Shown here one piece after another: positions 51,775-60,894 of a stretch of 64,000 nt of DNA (its first letter is position 1; every line of letters starts with the position of its first letter). This DNA comes from Azospirillum sp. OGB3 (GTDB taxonomy: Bacteria; Pseudomonadota; Alphaproteobacteria; Azospirillales; Azospirillaceae): assembly GCF_014192915.1 (NCBI RefSeq), contig NZ_JACHYN010000001.1, positions 1-64,000 on the forward strand, given 5' to 3'. Position numbers and translations under genes: made by a program. The notes under the pieces were generated by a model, which had not been told where the DNA came from, searched no databases, and saw only the letters and a program-made list of their open reading frames with translations.

Positions 51775-53703
51775 ATGGCCAGCGTCGCCGAAGCCCTGAA
51801 CCTCGCGCTCGACCATCATCTGTCCGGGCGGCTGGAGGAGGCGCGGCTGCTCTACGGCCGCATCCTGGAGGCGGACCCGGACAACCCCCACGCCCTGCAT
51901 TTCGCCGGGCTGCTGGCGGCCCAGACCGGCGCGGTGGCGGACGGGGTGACGATGATCGGCAAGGCGGCGGCCCTCCTGCCGCTCGCCGCCGACATCCACG
52001 GCAATCTCGGCAAGGCGCTGATGGCGCTGGGCACGCCGGACGGGGCGGCACGGGCCACCGCCGCCTTCCGCAACCTCCTGGCCCTGCAACCGGAGGGCGC
52101 CGGCGACTGGTTCGCCCTGGGCGGCGCCCTGATCGAGGCCGGCGACGGTCCCGCCGCCCACCGCGCCCTGACCCGCGCCCTGACGGCCAGCGCCGCCACC
52201 GACAGCGAGCCGTTGGCCGAAGCCTTCGAGCGCGCCGGCCTGCGGCTCTACGCCGCCGATGACTGGACGGGCGCCGCCGACGCCTTCCGCAAGGCGCGCA
52301 GCCTCGCCCCGCAGCGGGCCGGGGCGCACCGCATGCTCGGCGCCGCGCTGGCTCAGACGGGCGATCCGGAGGGCGCCGTGGAGGCGCTGGACGCGGCGCT
52401 GCGGCTCGACCCCACGCTGGCCGACGCGCAAACCAACCTCGTCCATCTGCTGGTCACGCTGGGCCGCTTCGACGAGGCGGAACGGGCCGGGCGCCGGGCG
52501 GTGGCGCTGGACCCCGGCAACGCCGACGCCTACGGCAACAGGGTGCCGCTGCTGGAGCAGACCGTCCGCGTCGCCGAGGCGCTGCGCCAGTGCGGGCGGG
52601 CGGCGCGCATCGCCCCGGAGCGGGCCGCCTTCCACCGCAACCGCCTGTCCCTCCTGCTGCACGAGGGGCGACGCGACGAGGCGGTCGCCGCCGGGCGGGA
52701 GGCCATCCGCCGCGCGCCCGCAGACGCCGAGGCCCATCTGGCGCTCGCCGTCGCCCTGCTCGCCTCCGGCCAGTTCCGGGAGGGGTGGGAGGAGTTCGAG
52801 TGGCGGTGGGAGACCCGGCAGCTCGACCCCGTGCACCGCGGTTTCCCTCAGCCGCAATGGACCGGCGCGGAGGATGTGGCGGGCCGGACCATCCTGCTCT
52901 ACGCCGAGCAGGGGCTGGGCGACACGCTGCAATTCGTCCGCTACGCGCCGCTCCTGGCCGCACGCGGGGCGCGGGTGATCGTCGGCTGTTCCCCCGCGCT
53001 GGTGCGGCTGATGGCACGGGTGGACGGCGTGTCGGCCGCGGTCGCCTGGGGCGGCGAGCTTCCGGCCTTCGACCTCCACATCCCGATGATGAGCCTGCCC
53101 CGCGCCTTCGGGACGGATCTGGACAGCATCCCGGCCGCGGTGCCCTATCTGCGCGCCGACCCCGCCGACGTCGCGGCGTGGAGCGAGCGTCTTCCGGTAG
53201 CGGACGGGCGTCCGCGCGTCGGGCTGGTCTGGGCCGGGTCGCCGCGCACGGTGCGCGGGGTGGCCAGCCCGATCGACCGGCGGCGCAGTCTGCCGCTGGC
53301 CGCGCTGGCCCCCCTGGCCGATGTGCGGGGGGTGCGCTTCGTCAGCCTTCAGATGGGGCCGGGGGCGGCGCAGTTGGCCGAGGCCCCGGCGGGCATGGAG
53401 ATCGCCGACCCCATGGGCGGCGTCCGCGATTTCGCCGACACCGCGGCGCTGGCCGCAACGCTGGACCTCGTCATCACGGTGGACACCTCCGTCTGCCACC
53501 TCGCCGGCGGGCTGGGACGGCCGACCTGGACGCTGTCGCGCGCCGACGCCTGCTGGCGATGGCTGGGCAACCGGGAGGCCAACCCCTGGTACCCGACCAT
53601 GCGGGTGTTCGGCCAGGACCGCTCCGGCGACTGGTCCGGCGTCGTCGCCCGCCTGCGCGCGGCGTTAACGGATTTCGTGGAAGCGCGCGGTCACGCTTCT
53701 TAA
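51775..53703 (+). CDS. TPR protein fused to a GT9-like glycosyltransferase domain
   Basis: A 642-residue protein. About ten tetratricopeptide repeats fill residues 1-330 (AEALNLALDHHLSGRLEEARLLYGRILEADPDNPHALHFAGLL and so on). The C-terminal half (about 350-640) reads like a heptosyltransferase/GT9-like domain: ILLYAEQGLGDTLQFVRYAPLLAARGARVIVGC, VGLVWAGSP and the end DTSVCHLAGGLGRPTWTLSRADACWRW. Such fusions are thought to modify proteins or surface glycans; the target is not shown. It lies 25 bp after hisS and may share its transcript. Confidence 0.85.
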   Translation: MASVAEALNLALDHHLSGRLEEARLLYGRILEADPDNPHALHFAGLLAAQTGAVADGVTMIGKAAALLPLAADIHGNLGKALMALGTPDGAARATAAFRNLLALQPEGAGDWFALGGALIEAGDGPAAHRALTRALTASAATDSEPLAEAFERAGLRLYAADDWTGAADAFRKARSLAPQRAGAHRMLGAALAQTGDPEGAVEALDAALRLDPTLADAQTNLVHLLVTLGRFDEAERAGRRAVALDPGNADAYGNRVPLLEQTVRVAEALRQCGRAARIAPERAAFHRNRLSLLLHEGRRDEAVAAGREAIRRAPADAEAHLALAVALLASGQFREGWEEFEWRWETRQLDPVHRGFPQPQWTGAEDVAGRTILLYAEQGLGDTLQFVRYAPLLAARGARVIVGCSPALVRLMARVDGVSAAVAWGGELPAFDLHIPMMSLPRAFGTDLDSIPAAVPYLRADPADVAAWSERLPVADGRPRVGLVWAGSPRTVRGVASPIDRRRSLPLAALAPLADVRGVRFVSLQMGPGAAQLAEAPAGMEIADPMGGVRDFADTAALAATLDLVITVDTSVCHLAGGLGRPTWTLSRADACWRWLGNREANPWYPTMRVFGQDRSGDWSGVVARLRAALTDFVEARGHAS

Positions 53704-53920
53704 CCCCACAACCGATGGGCGCATTCGTGGCGCCGGCGCAACGGTCCGCTACGAATTTGAGTTAAACCGATTTCGGGGCGGACTCGCACACCCGAAGGGC
53801 CAGGGATTACACCGGTTGTTAACCAAGGCGCCTCTACATTCCGGTCCTATCGCTCGGCCATTTTACCGAGCATTTTAACCAATTCGCGGGTCTCGCCCGC
53901 GGTCATGGCTGGAGCCGGAC

Positions 53921-56900
53921 ATGACACGGTTGTGGGTGCGGCGCGCGATCTGGGGTGTGACGCTGGCGGCGACGCTGGGCGGCGGCGCCCTCCTGGCGCA
54001 GGAGGAGATGCGCACGTCGCGATTGCAGGCCCGCCTGCTCGCCGGCTACGCCAAGGACATGACCTACACGCTGCGCGAGGGGCCGAATCCCGCCGCGCGC
54101 CACCCCACCCAGGGTCCCTACAACGAGCGGATGGGCTATGTCGGTCTGCCCGGCTATCTGCGCTCGCTGACCTCGGACATGTACGCCGTGGAGATGCAGG
54201 CGCATCTGTCGCCGACGCTCGACCAGTTCATGGCCGCCGGCGGCTTCCCGATCTATCACGAGAAGACGCGCGCCGGCCTGACCCTGCTGGACCGCAACGG
54301 CACCGCGCTGTTCTCCGCCCGCTACCCGGAGCGGGTCTTCGCCAAGTTCGAGGACGTGCCACCGCTGGTCGCCGCGACGCTGCTGTTCATCGAGAACCGC
54401 GAGCTGCTGAACACCGACGAGCCGCGCCGCAACCCCGCCGTGGAGTGGGACCGCTTTGCCGGCGCCGTGGCGATGCTGCCGGTGCAGTGGGTCAAGCCCG
54501 GCCAGCGCTCCCCCGGCGGCTCGACCCTGGCGACCCAGATCGAGAAGTACCGCCATTCCCCCGACGGCCAGACCAGCGGCGCCACGGAGAAGCTGCGCCA
54601 GATGATCTCGGCCAGCACCCGCGCCTATCTGGACGGCGAGGACACCGGCGCCCACCGCCGCCGCATCCTGATCGACTACCTGAACTCCACCCCGCTGACC
54701 GGGCGCCCCGGCTTCGGCGAGGTGAACGGGCTGGGCGACGGGCTGTGGGCCTGGTTCGGCACCGACCTCGCCATCGCCGAGAAGGTGCTGTCGGAGGAGC
54801 CCGCCGACGCCCGCGCCCTGCAGCTGAAGGCGCTGGCCTACAAGCAGGTGCTGAGCCTTCTGCTCGCCCAGCGCCGCCCCTCCCATTACCTGATCCAGGA
54901 TCGCCAAGCGCTGGAGCGGCTGGCCGACAGCCACCTGCGCGTGCTGCACGGCGCGGGCGTGATCGACACCGCGCTGCGCGACGCCGCCCTCGGCCTGACG
55001 TTGAAGTTCCGCGAGGACCCGCCGCAGGCCCAGACCGCCAATTTCGTGGAGCAGAAGGCCCCCAACGCCATCCGCGCCCGGCTGCTCTCCATGCTCGGCG
55101 TGTCCAGCCTCTACCAGCTCGACCGCATCGACCTGACCGCCGAATCGACGCTCGACGCCCCGGCTCAGCAGCGGGTGGTGGAGGTGCTGGCGAAGCTGGG
55201 CGACCCGGCCTTCGCCGCGCAGATGGGGCTGACCGGCGAACGGCTGCTCGACACCAAGGGCAGCGACCTGTCGAAGATCATCTACTCGGTCACGCTGTAC
55301 GAGCGCGGGCCGGACGCCAACTACCTGCGCGTCCAGGCCGACAACCTCGACCAGCCGCTGGACATCAACGAGGGCGCCAAACTCGACCTCGGCTCCACGG
55401 CGAAGCTGCGCACGCTGGCCACCTACCTGGAGATCGTGGCGGAGCTCCACACCCGCTACGCCCACCTGCCCAAGGACTTCCTCGCCGACGTGGAGGAGGA
55501 GGCATCCGACAACCTGACGCGCTGGGCGGCGAACTGGCTGGCGACCGCCGGCAACCGCGGACTGGGCGCCATGCTCGACGCGGCCATGGAGCGCCGCTAT
55601 TCGGCGAACCCCGGCGAGGCCTTCTTCACCGGCGGCGGGCTGCACAGCTTCGTGAACTTCAACCCGCGGGACAACGGCAGCATCCTGACCGTGACCGAGT
55701 CGCTGCGCAATTCGGTCAACCTGCCCTTCATCCGCATGATGCGCGACGTCGTGCAGTTCTATCTGTCCGAGGGCGGCGACGACAGCACCGACATCCTGCA
55801 CAACCCCGACCACCCTGCCCGCCAGGCCTATCTCGCCCGCTTCGCCGACAAGGAAGGCAGTGACTTCCTGAACCGCTTCTACAACAGCTACCGGAAGCAC
55901 ACGCCCGACGCGATGCTGAACATGCTGGCGGCCCGGTCGCGGCCGATGCCGCACCGCCTGTCGGTGATCTTCCGCACCGTGCGCCCGCAGGCCGGGGTGA
56001 AGGAGTTCGGCGCCTTCCTGCGCGCCCGCCTGCCCGACGCCAAGCTGGACGACGGCGACATCGCGTCGCTCTACGGCAAATACGGACCGGACAAGTTCCC
56101 GCTGAACGACCTCGGCTATCTGGCGCGCATCCATCCGCTGGAGCTGTGGCTGGTCTCCTACCTGCAGAAGCGTCCCGACGCCAAGCGGCAGGAGGTGCTG
56201 GAGGCCAGCGTCCAGGAGCGCCAGGAAAGCTACCGCTGGCTGTTCAAGAAGGGGCAGTCGGCCCAGAACACCCGCATCCGCATCGGGCTGGAGGAGGAAG
56301 CCTTCCAGCGCATCACCGAGCAGTGGCGCAAGCTGGGCTACCCCTTCGAAACGCTCGTCCCGTCCTTCGCCACGGCCATCGGCAGCTCCGCCGACCGCCC
56401 GGCGGCGCTGGCGGAGCTGGTCGGCATCATCCAGAACGACGGGGTGCGCCAGCCGACCGTGCGCGTGCGCAAGCTGCATTTCGCCGCCGGCACGCCCTAC
56501 GAGGCCGTCGTCGGCCTGGGCGAACTGCGCGGCCAGCGCGTGATGAAGGCGGAGGTCGCGGCCACCCTGCGCAAGGCGCTGATGGACGTGGCGCAGAACG
56601 GCACGGCCAAGCGGGTCTGGGGCTCCTTCAAGGACTCCTCGGGGACGGTCATCCCGATCGGCGGCAAGACCGGCACGGGCGACCACCGGCTGGACCGCTA
56701 CGGCCCCGGCGGCCACCTGATCGAATCGCGGGCGGTGAACCGGACGGCGACCTTCGCCTTCTACATCGGCGACCGCTTCTTCGGCACCATGACCGCCTTC
56801 GTCCATGGGCCGGAGGCCGACAACTACCGCTTCACCAGCGCCCTGCCCGCCCAGCTGCTGAAGAGCATCGCCCCGGCGCTGCAGCCCCTCATCGACCCCG

Positions 56901-56947
56901 GCGTGACCAAGACGGCGGACACCGGAAAGCCGCAGACGGGGCTGTAA
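53921..56947 (+). CDS. Bifunctional transglycosylase/penicillin-binding protein, 1008 residues
   Basis: A class A PBP. The N-terminal membrane anchor is AIWGVTLAATLGGGALLA. The GT51 domain has catalytic Glu158 in LFIENRELLN and SPGGSTLATQIEKYRHSP. The transpeptidase domain has Ser492 in GSTAKLR (SxxK), Ser598-Val-Asn (SxN) and Lys916-Thr-Gly (KTG). At 1008 residues it is longer than E. coli PBP1a. The 317-residue space between SVN and KTG is large and includes helical, charged sequence (ILHNPDHPARQAYLARF onward). It builds and cross-links the cell wall in the periplasm. GGAG lies just upstream of the ATG, and a terminator follows. Confidence 0.9.
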   Translation: MTRLWVRRAIWGVTLAATLGGGALLAQEEMRTSRLQARLLAGYAKDMTYTLREGPNPAARHPTQGPYNERMGYVGLPGYLRSLTSDMYAVEMQAHLSPTLDQFMAAGGFPIYHEKTRAGLTLLDRNGTALFSARYPERVFAKFEDVPPLVAATLLFIENRELLNTDEPRRNPAVEWDRFAGAVAMLPVQWVKPGQRSPGGSTLATQIEKYRHSPDGQTSGATEKLRQMISASTRAYLDGEDTGAHRRRILIDYLNSTPLTGRPGFGEVNGLGDGLWAWFGTDLAIAEKVLSEEPADARALQLKALAYKQVLSLLLAQRRPSHYLIQDRQALERLADSHLRVLHGAGVIDTALRDAALGLTLKFREDPPQAQTANFVEQKAPNAIRARLLSMLGVSSLYQLDRIDLTAESTLDAPAQQRVVEVLAKLGDPAFAAQMGLTGERLLDTKGSDLSKIIYSVTLYERGPDANYLRVQADNLDQPLDINEGAKLDLGSTAKLRTLATYLEIVAELHTRYAHLPKDFLADVEEEASDNLTRWAANWLATAGNRGLGAMLDAAMERRYSANPGEAFFTGGGLHSFVNFNPRDNGSILTVTESLRNSVNLPFIRMMRDVVQFYLSEGGDDSTDILHNPDHPARQAYLARFADKEGSDFLNRFYNSYRKHTPDAMLNMLAARSRPMPHRLSVIFRTVRPQAGVKEFGAFLRARLPDAKLDDGDIASLYGKYGPDKFPLNDLGYLARIHPLELWLVSYLQKRPDAKRQEVLEASVQERQESYRWLFKKGQSAQNTRIRIGLEEEAFQRITEQWRKLGYPFETLVPSFATAIGSSADRPAALAELVGIIQNDGVRQPTVRVRKLHFAAGTPYEAVVGLGELRGQRVMKAEVAATLRKALMDVAQNGTAKRVWGSFKDSSGTVIPIGGKTGTGDHRLDRYGPGGHLIESRAVNRTATFAFYIGDRFFGTMTAFVHGPEADNYRFTSALPAQLLKSIAPALQPLIDPGVTKTADTGKPQTGL

Positions 56948-56976
56948 CCGGCCGGACGGCGCCGACCCGGACAACG

Positions 56977-57014
56977 AAAAGGCCCGCCCCGGGGAAACCG
57001 GAGCGGGCCTTTTT
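56977..57014 (+). terminator. Rho-independent terminator after the PBP gene
   Basis: AAAAGGCCCGC (56977-56987) and GCGGGCCTTTTT (57003-57014) pair around a 15-base loop, ending in a run of T. Because the left arm begins with A, it can also act on the reverse strand for the convergent small gene. Confidence 0.85.
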
Positions 57015-57045
57015 GATGAACCGGGGAAGGACGGCCGGGCGTGCC

Positions 57046-57303
57046 TTACGCCAGGGCGGGCTCCTGCGCCGGTGACACGGCGGCCGGCAGGGAGGCCAGC
57101 AGCAATTCCAGCTCCGCCGCGGCGATGTTCAGCGGCAAGCCGGGACGGTAACCGCGCAGCGTCTCCAGCGCCCGGTCGAAGGCGCTCTCATGATCGCCCT
57201 GATCCAGGTCGCTCTCATCCAGCGCCGCCAGATAGGCGTGCGCGACGGCGGCGGTCTCCTCCGGCGTCAGGTCGTCAACCTGCAAGGACGTGATGGGGAG
57301 CAT
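57046..57303 (-). CDS. Small acidic hypothetical protein
   Basis: An 85-residue protein that I do not recognise. It is acidic and helical (VDDLTPEETAAVAHAYLAALDESDLDQGDHESAFDRALETLRGYRPGLP). The ending is leucine-rich. I chose the ATG at 57303; the frame runs further to 57342 but no ribosome site favours it, and a good site is lacking at 57303 also. It lies between the PBP terminator and the bfr terminator and is probably transcribed alone. The codon pattern looks real. Confidence 0.55.
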   Translation of the reverse strand: MLPITSLQVDDLTPEETAAVAHAYLAALDESDLDQGDHESAFDRALETLRGYRPGLPLNIAAAELELLLASLPAAVSPAQEPALA

Positions 57304-57410
57304 GATGGCGGTTCCCGTACAAACTGAAGCGGAAACCCGCAAGCTACGGCAACATGGTTAACAAGGCGTTGCCGGCACCGCCCCGACACTCTGCGAAAAA
57401 GGGGAAACGC

Positions 57411-57440
57411 AAAAGGGGCGCGGCCTGCAGCCACGCCCCT
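57411..57440 (-). terminator. Terminator after bfr
   Basis: On the reverse strand AGGGGCGTGGC, loop TGCA, then GGCCGCGCCCCT forms a strong stem followed by TTTTGCG. It lies 30 bp after the bfr stop. Confidence 0.7.
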
Positions 57441-57469
57441 CCAATCGGCCCTGAGCGGCCCCGAGCGGA

Positions 57470-57946
57470 TCAGCTCTCGCCGTAGATCTGCTCCTGCTGG
57501 TAGGCGACAATGCCCACGCGCTGGATCAGGTCGAGCTGCGTCTCGATCCAGTCGATGTGCTCTTCGGTGTCGTCGAGCAGTTCGGTGAGCTGCGCGCGGG
57601 TCTCGTAATCGCGGACCTGCTCGCACAGGGTGATGGCGTCGATCAGGTCGGTGCGGGCCTTGTGCTCCACCTTCAGATCGTTGCCGAGCATTTCCGGCAC
57701 GTCCTCACCGATCATCAGCTTGCCCAGGTCCTGGAGGTTGGGAAGACCTTCCAGGAACAGGATGCGCTCGATCATCTTGTCGGCGTGCTTCATCTCGTCG
57801 ATGGATTCTTCGTAGATCTTGTGCGCAATGCGCTTCAGGCCCCAGTTCTTCAGCATGCGGGCATGCAGGAAGTACTGGTTGATCGCCGTCAGCTCGTTGG
57901 TCAGGATCTTGTTCAAATGGGTGATGACCTGCGGATCGCCCTTCAC
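57470..57946 (-). CDS. bfr: Bacterioferritin
   Basis: A 158-residue heme-containing ferritin. The family N-terminus [74 protein letters not shown] is clear. Heme-ligand Met52 and the ferroxidase residues Glu18, Glu51, His54, Glu94 and His130 line up with E. coli Bfr. Position 127, normally Glu, is Thr here (DDTEEH), with Glu128 next to it. It stores iron in a 24-subunit shell. A strong terminator follows. No clear Fur or Irr site was found upstream. Confidence 0.95.
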   Translation of the reverse strand: MKGDPQVITHLNKILTNELTAINQYFLHARMLKNWGLKRIAHKIYEESIDEMKHADKMIERILFLEGLPNLQDLGKLMIGEDVPEMLGNDLKVEHKARTDLIDAITLCEQVRDYETRAQLTELLDDTEEHIDWIETQLDLIQRVGIVAYQQEQIYGES

Positions 57947-58513
57947 GTCCTGCCTCCATGCGGTTTGTTTGTCGAATCACGACGTTTCTGGAATGACCAT
58001 GCCCGATTTCCGGAGCCTTGGCAACTGGATGCACGGCAGTTGCCAGAACAAATTCTTTTCCCTGCCCCCAGATCACTCATCGCAATTGCGAGTGAATATC
58101 AAAAAACCATCACGATGGATCGGAGCGATACATTCGGGAACGTGGAAATAGACTGGCGTTTTTGACGCCTCTACTCCATACCTCCCGACCAGAACCCATC
58201 TTCTTTTGGAAATCCGGAAGATCCGACACCGCGTCCGGACGCCGGAAGCAACATGGCGCAGCCGGTGCTGTCGCGGCTTTCCTGGCCACAAGGGCGACAT
58301 GAAGGATGCATGGCCGGTCAAGCCGGACCGCTCGATCCTCTGGAGCGCTCCGCAGGCCTGGGCACGAGCGGTGATCCGCAAAAGCGGTCGTCAGGGATTG
58401 CGGAGTTCACGGTGCAGCACAATGCATCACCGCCAGCCCGAGACACGCGGAGACGCCGCAACCGGTGTCGGCGGCGTGGAACGACAAGGTGGGCCGGCGT
58501 GGGGGAATGAAAA
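57947..58513. other. 570-bp gap between bfr and the tRNA terminator
   Basis: Apart from the bfr promoter region I see no supported gene. A few open frames exist on both strands (for example 58206-58556 +) but they lack family similarity and overlap the tRNA terminator. AT-rich stretches at about 58080-58110 (GCAATTGCGAGTGAATATC) could be part of a regulatory region. Confidence 0.4.
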
Positions 58514-58554
58514 AGGCCAGAGCGGATTTCGTGGCGAAATCAACGCTCTGGCCT
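58514..58554 (-). terminator. Terminator after tRNA-Ser
   Basis: An 11-bp stem (AGGCCAGAGCG with CGCTCTGGCCT) with a run of T on the reverse strand (58509-58513) lies just past the 3' end of the tRNA. Confidence 0.85.
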
Positions 58555-58561
58555 GAAATTC

Positions 58562-58651
58562 TGGCGGATGGGGGGAGATTCGAACTCCCGATACCCTTGC
58601 GGGTATGCCGCATTTCGAGTGCGGTGCATTCAACCGCTCTGCCACCCATCC
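58562..58651 (-). tRNA. tRNA-Ser (anticodon CGA)
   Basis: A 90-nt class II tRNA. The 7-bp acceptor stem is GGATGGG/CCCATCC, with discriminator G and an encoded CCA. The anticodon stem-loop is CCGCA-CTCGAAA-TGCGG with CGA in the loop. The long variable arm (ATACCCGCAAGGGTAT) and the T arm GGAGTTCGAATCTCC are intact. It reads UCG serine codons. A terminator follows directly. Confidence 0.97.
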
Positions 58652-58751
58652 GCAGCCCCGTTTCCGGGGTGGCGCGGAACCTACCCAAAAGCCTGGGGGG
58701 ATGCAAGCCCTTGTTTGCAGGAAAATGAACGGGAAATTGCCACCATGCCTG

Positions 58752-58779
58752 TTGACTCCCGGTGGCCCATCGGTTAAAT
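58752..58779 (+). promoter_or_regulatory. Probable promoter of rplU-rpmA
   Basis: TTGACT (58752-58757) and TTAAAT (58774-58779) with a 16-bp spacer form a housekeeping-sigma-like promoter, 82 bp before the rplU start. Confidence 0.55.
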
Positions 58780-58860
58780 CCCCGCTCTCACGAACGGGCT
58801 TGCACCTCAAACGGTGGGCGAGCGGCCCTTCCGTTTGTTTTGAGATAGGCAGTGACGACG

Positions 58861-59178
58861 ATGTTTGCAGTGATCCGCACCGGCGGCAAGCAGTACAAGG
58901 TCGCCAATGGCGACGTGATCCGCGTTGAGAAGCTCGAGGCCGAGGCCGGCGCTTCCATCACGCTCAACGACGTGCTGATGGTCAGCGACGGCGGCAGCAC
59001 CACCCTTGGCACCCCGACGGTTGCCGGCGCTGCTGTGACCGCCGAGATCGTCGCCCAGGATCGCGGTCCGAAGATCATCGTCTTCAAGAAGAAGCGCCGC
59101 CAGAACTACCGCCGTAAGAACGGCCACCGCCAGGACCTGACCGTCCTGCGCATCACCGGGATCAACGGCGCCGCCTGA
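58861..59178 (+). CDS. rplU: 50S ribosomal protein L21
   Basis: A 105-residue L21, from [25 protein letters not shown] to [23 protein letters not shown]. It binds domain I of 23S rRNA during early 50S assembly. An in-frame GTG nine bases before the ATG exists, but MFAVI is the family start. It forms an operon with rpmA, as in nearly all bacteria. Confidence 0.98.
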   Translation: MFAVIRTGGKQYKVANGDVIRVEKLEAEAGASITLNDVLMVSDGGSTTLGTPTVAGAAVTAEIVAQDRGPKIIVFKKKRRQNYRRKNGHRQDLTVLRITGINGAA

Positions 59179-59211
59179 ACGGCCGCCGACCAGTCACAGG
59201 AGTAACTCCCC

Positions 59212-59490
59212 ATGGCCCATAAAAAAGCAGGCGGCTCCTCGCGCAACGGCCGCGATTCCGCTGGCCGCCGCCTCGGCGTGAAGCGTTTCGGTGGCGAGAA
59301 CGTCGTCGCCGGCAACATCATCGTCCGCCAGCGCGGCACGAAGTTCCACCCCGGTGAGAACGTCGGCATCGGCAAGGACCACACCCTGTTCGCCAAGGCG
59401 GATGGCGTGGTGGCCTTCAAGCACAGCGCCCAGGGGCGCACCTACGTCGCCATCGAGGCGGTCGAGGTCCCGGCGGTCGCGGCCGAGTAA
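59212..59490 (+). CDS. rpmA: 50S ribosomal protein L27
   Basis: A 92-residue L27 ([65 protein letters not shown]). Its N-terminal tail reaches the peptidyl-transferase centre, and no cleavable N-terminal extension is present. AGGAG precedes the ATG. A rho-independent terminator follows at 59522. Confidence 0.98.
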   Translation: MAHKKAGGSSRNGRDSAGRRLGVKRFGGENVVAGNIIVRQRGTKFHPGENVGIGKDHTLFAKADGVVAFKHSAQGRTYVAIEAVEVPAVAAE

Positions 59491-59521
59491 TCTCGTCCGG
59501 CCCGTACGGTGTGTTGGGATG

Positions 59522-59561
59522 ATCGGGGGTTCGGGCAACCGGCCCCCGATTTTCTTTTTTT
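59522..59561 (+). terminator. Terminator after rpmA
   Basis: ATCGGGGG and CCCCCGAT form an 8-bp stem with a 13-base loop, followed by TTTCTTTTTTT. Transcription of obgE must start anew or read through. Confidence 0.9.
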
Positions 59562-59649
59562 GCCATCTTTTGTTGATGGTGTGGTCACCGCCCCCTTCCC
59601 TCGGTTGGAGGACGGTGCGCAAACGGTAGATTGGCCGGCACGGTCCCCG

Positions 59650-60894
59650 ATGAAGTTCCTCGATCAAGCCAAGGTGTATCTGAAAAGCGGCGACGGCGGC
59701 CCCGGCGCCATCGCCTTCCGCCGCGAGAAGTTCATCGAGTATGGCGGACCGGACGGCGGCAACGGCGGCCGCGGCGGCGATGTCGTGATCGAGGTCGTGA
59801 ACGGCCTCAACACGCTGATCGACTACCGCTACAAGCAGCATTTCAAGGCGCAGCGCGGCAACCACGGCATGGGCGCCAACCGCAACGGCGCCAGGGGCGA
59901 GGACGTGGTCCTGCGCGTGCCGGTCGGCACCCAGATCCTCGACGAGGACCAGGAGACCGTGCTGCTCGACCTGACGGAGCCCGGCCAGCGCGTCGTCTTC
60001 CTGAAGGGCGGCGACGGCGGCTTCGGCAACGCCCATTTCAAGACCCCGACAAACCGCGCCCCGCGCAAGTCCCACCCCGGCTGGCCGGGTGAGGAGCGCT
60101 GGGTCTGGCTGCGGCTGAAGCTGATCGCCGACACCGGCCTGCTCGGCCTGCCCAACGCCGGCAAGTCCACCTTCCTGGCCGCGACCACCGCGGCGCGGCC
60201 GAAGATCGCCGACTACCCCTTCACCACGCTGGCCCCCAACCTGGGCGTCGTCCGCGCGGGTGACGAGGAGTTCGTCATCGCCGACATCCCCGGCCTGATC
60301 GAGGGCGCGCATGAGGGGCATGGGCTGGGCGACCGCTTCCTCGGCCATGTGGAGCGCACCCGCGTGCTGCTCCACCTGATCGACGGCACGGCGGAGGATG
60401 TGGTCCAGTCCTACACCACCATCCGCAACGAGCTGATCGCCTATGGCGGCAACCTCGCCGACAAGCTGGAGATCATCGGCCTGAACAAGGCCGACGCCCT
60501 GCTCGACGAGGAGGTCGCGGAGAAGAAGGCGGCGCTGGAGGCGGCGTCGGGTGCGGAGGTGATGGTTCTCTCCGGCGCCACCGGCCAGGGCGTCCAGGCG
60601 GTGCTTTACCGCTTGCTCACGCTCATCAAACAGTCCAAGGAAGAGGAGCCCGACGTCATCCAGGCTCCGGTCACGCGCTCCATCCCCCGGCCCCCGGTCG
60701 GCCAGAAGATGGACGACGAGTATGCGGGCTGGAACGAGGAGACGGGCGAGTACGACGATCTCCCCGAGGAATCGGACGACGGCTCCGACTCGGACGGGGA
60801 TGACTGGGACGATGAAGGCGACGATGACGGTGACGACACCGAACACAGCGGCAACGGCGACGACGGCGGCCACGACGACAACGCCAAAGGCTGA
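59650..60894 (+). CDS. obgE: GTPase ObgE
   Basis: A 414-residue Obg protein. The glycine-rich OBG fold ([44 protein letters not shown], to about 158) is followed by the G domain with [10 protein letters not shown] (P-loop, about 165), [16 protein letters not shown] (G3) and NKADA (G4). The C-terminal end is an acidic Asp/Gly/Ser tail (about 360-414). It works in 50S assembly and growth control. No strong ribosome site precedes the ATG. Its last 71 bp overlap the proB start. Confidence 0.96.
   Translation: MKFLDQAKVYLKSGDGGPGAIAFRREKFIEYGGPDGGNGGRGGDVVIEVVNGLNTLIDYRYKQHFKAQRGNHGMGANRNGARGEDVVLRVPVGTQILDEDQETVLLDLTEPGQRVVFLKGGDGGFGNAHFKTPTNRAPRKSHPGWPGEERWVWLRLKLIADTGLLGLPNAGKSTFLAATTAARPKIADYPFTTLAPNLGVVRAGDEEFVIADIPGLIEGAHEGHGLGDRFLGHVERTRVLLHLIDGTAEDVVQSYTTIRNELIAYGGNLADKLEIIGLNKADALLDEEVAEKKAALEAASGAEVMVLSGATGQGVQAVLYRLLTLIKQSKEEEPDVIQAPVTRSIPRPPVGQKMDDEYAGWNEETGEYDDLPEESDDGSDSDGDDWDDEGDDDGDDTEHSGNGDDGGHDDNAKG

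Noticed and set aside
53903..56974. 1023-residue reverse open frame
   Set aside because: Exactly opposite the penicillin-binding protein, with no motif and repetitive Val/Gln/Arg/Gly content.
58206..58556. 116-residue open frame upstream of the tRNA
   Set aside because: Arg/Ser/Trp-rich shadow composition, it runs into the tRNA terminator and has no ribosome site.
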